Assembly (NCBI GenBank): GCA_949775045.1 | Contig: OX459105.1 | Location: 13,667,227-13,731,226 of the forward strand | DNA from: Metridium senile | Taxonomy: Eukaryota > Cnidaria > Anthozoa > Actiniaria > Metridiidae | Direction of reading: 5' to 3' | Length of the DNA stretch: 64,000 nt | Shown: in pieces, positions 63,842-64,000 of the stretch | How the letters are laid out: every line of letters starts with the position of its first letter | Position numbering within the stretch: position 1 is the stretch's first letter | Notes under the pieces: model-generated | Database searches by the model: none | Seen by the model: only the letters and a program-made list of their open reading frames with translations | What the model was told of the DNA's origin: nothing | Translations under genes and position numbers: made by a program

Positions 63842-64000
63842 ACATTTTGTTATGTAAATAACCGTGGTTTACAGGGATTCTGCAACTGAGAAATATCGTA
63901 TTTAAACACATGTAAAAATTAACACAATAATTTTATATGAGAAAATATATCATCTTTGAATATAAATAATATTTGTCTATATAATAAAAAGAATAATAGT

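Overview
This is a window of an animal genome with spliced genes. It is most likely from a cnidarian, probably an anthozoan (sea anemone or coral). The basis is AT-rich DNA, short exons with canonical GT/AG introns, a secreted beta-helix protein fused to a multi-pass membrane region of a type I associate with Anthozoa, an apextrin-like secreted protein, and a dense load of short inverted-repeat (MITE-like) elements. The species cannot be named from the sequence alone. No rRNA gene, intact tRNA gene or CRISPR array was seen.

Layout. (1) 1-2630: no gene; three or four inverted-repeat elements and a TATA-like box. (2) 2631-5903 (+): small three-exon gene for a secreted coiled-coil protein with a Cys-rich, ApeC-like C-terminus. 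(3) 5972-9528: no gene, mostly inverted-repeat elements, one carrying five CRE octamers. (4) 9529-11199 (+): two-exon zinc-dependent medium-chain alcohol dehydrogenase. (5) 11984-18761 (+): five-exon, 1269-residue beta-helix / multi-pass membrane protein, with a 453-bp perfect TTC tract in intron 3. (6) 18762-28561: no gene; a 3.9-kb fold-back element and several MITEs. (7) 28970-54193 (-): complete 24-exon transportin gene (TNPO1/2 type, 884 aa). Its large intron 11 holds a structurally complete DIRS-type tyrosine-recombinase retrotransposon (40084-44890) in the opposite orientation. (8) 54724-56257 (-): three-exon MORN-repeat gene, RSPH1-like. (9) 56258-59649: no gene, repeats. (10) 59650-63650 (-): 3' part of a lectin gene that runs off the right edge. 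Its C-type lectin domain is split by a laminin-G-like domain encoded on three exons.

Exon junctions of all six host genes were worked out by hand from splice sites, reading phase and family similarity; every junction is phase-consistent. The genes are unrelated in function (nuclear import, cilia, extracellular recognition, redox metabolism) and no operon-like cooperation is suggested.

The strongest points for follow-up are the symmetric phase-1 LamG cassette inside a C-type lectin domain, the DIRS element with a readable circle-junction copy, the prokaryote-like alcohol dehydrogenase, the giant TTC array, the TTAA-flanked fold-back element, and several MITEs placed a few bases from splice sites or in a probable 3' UTR.
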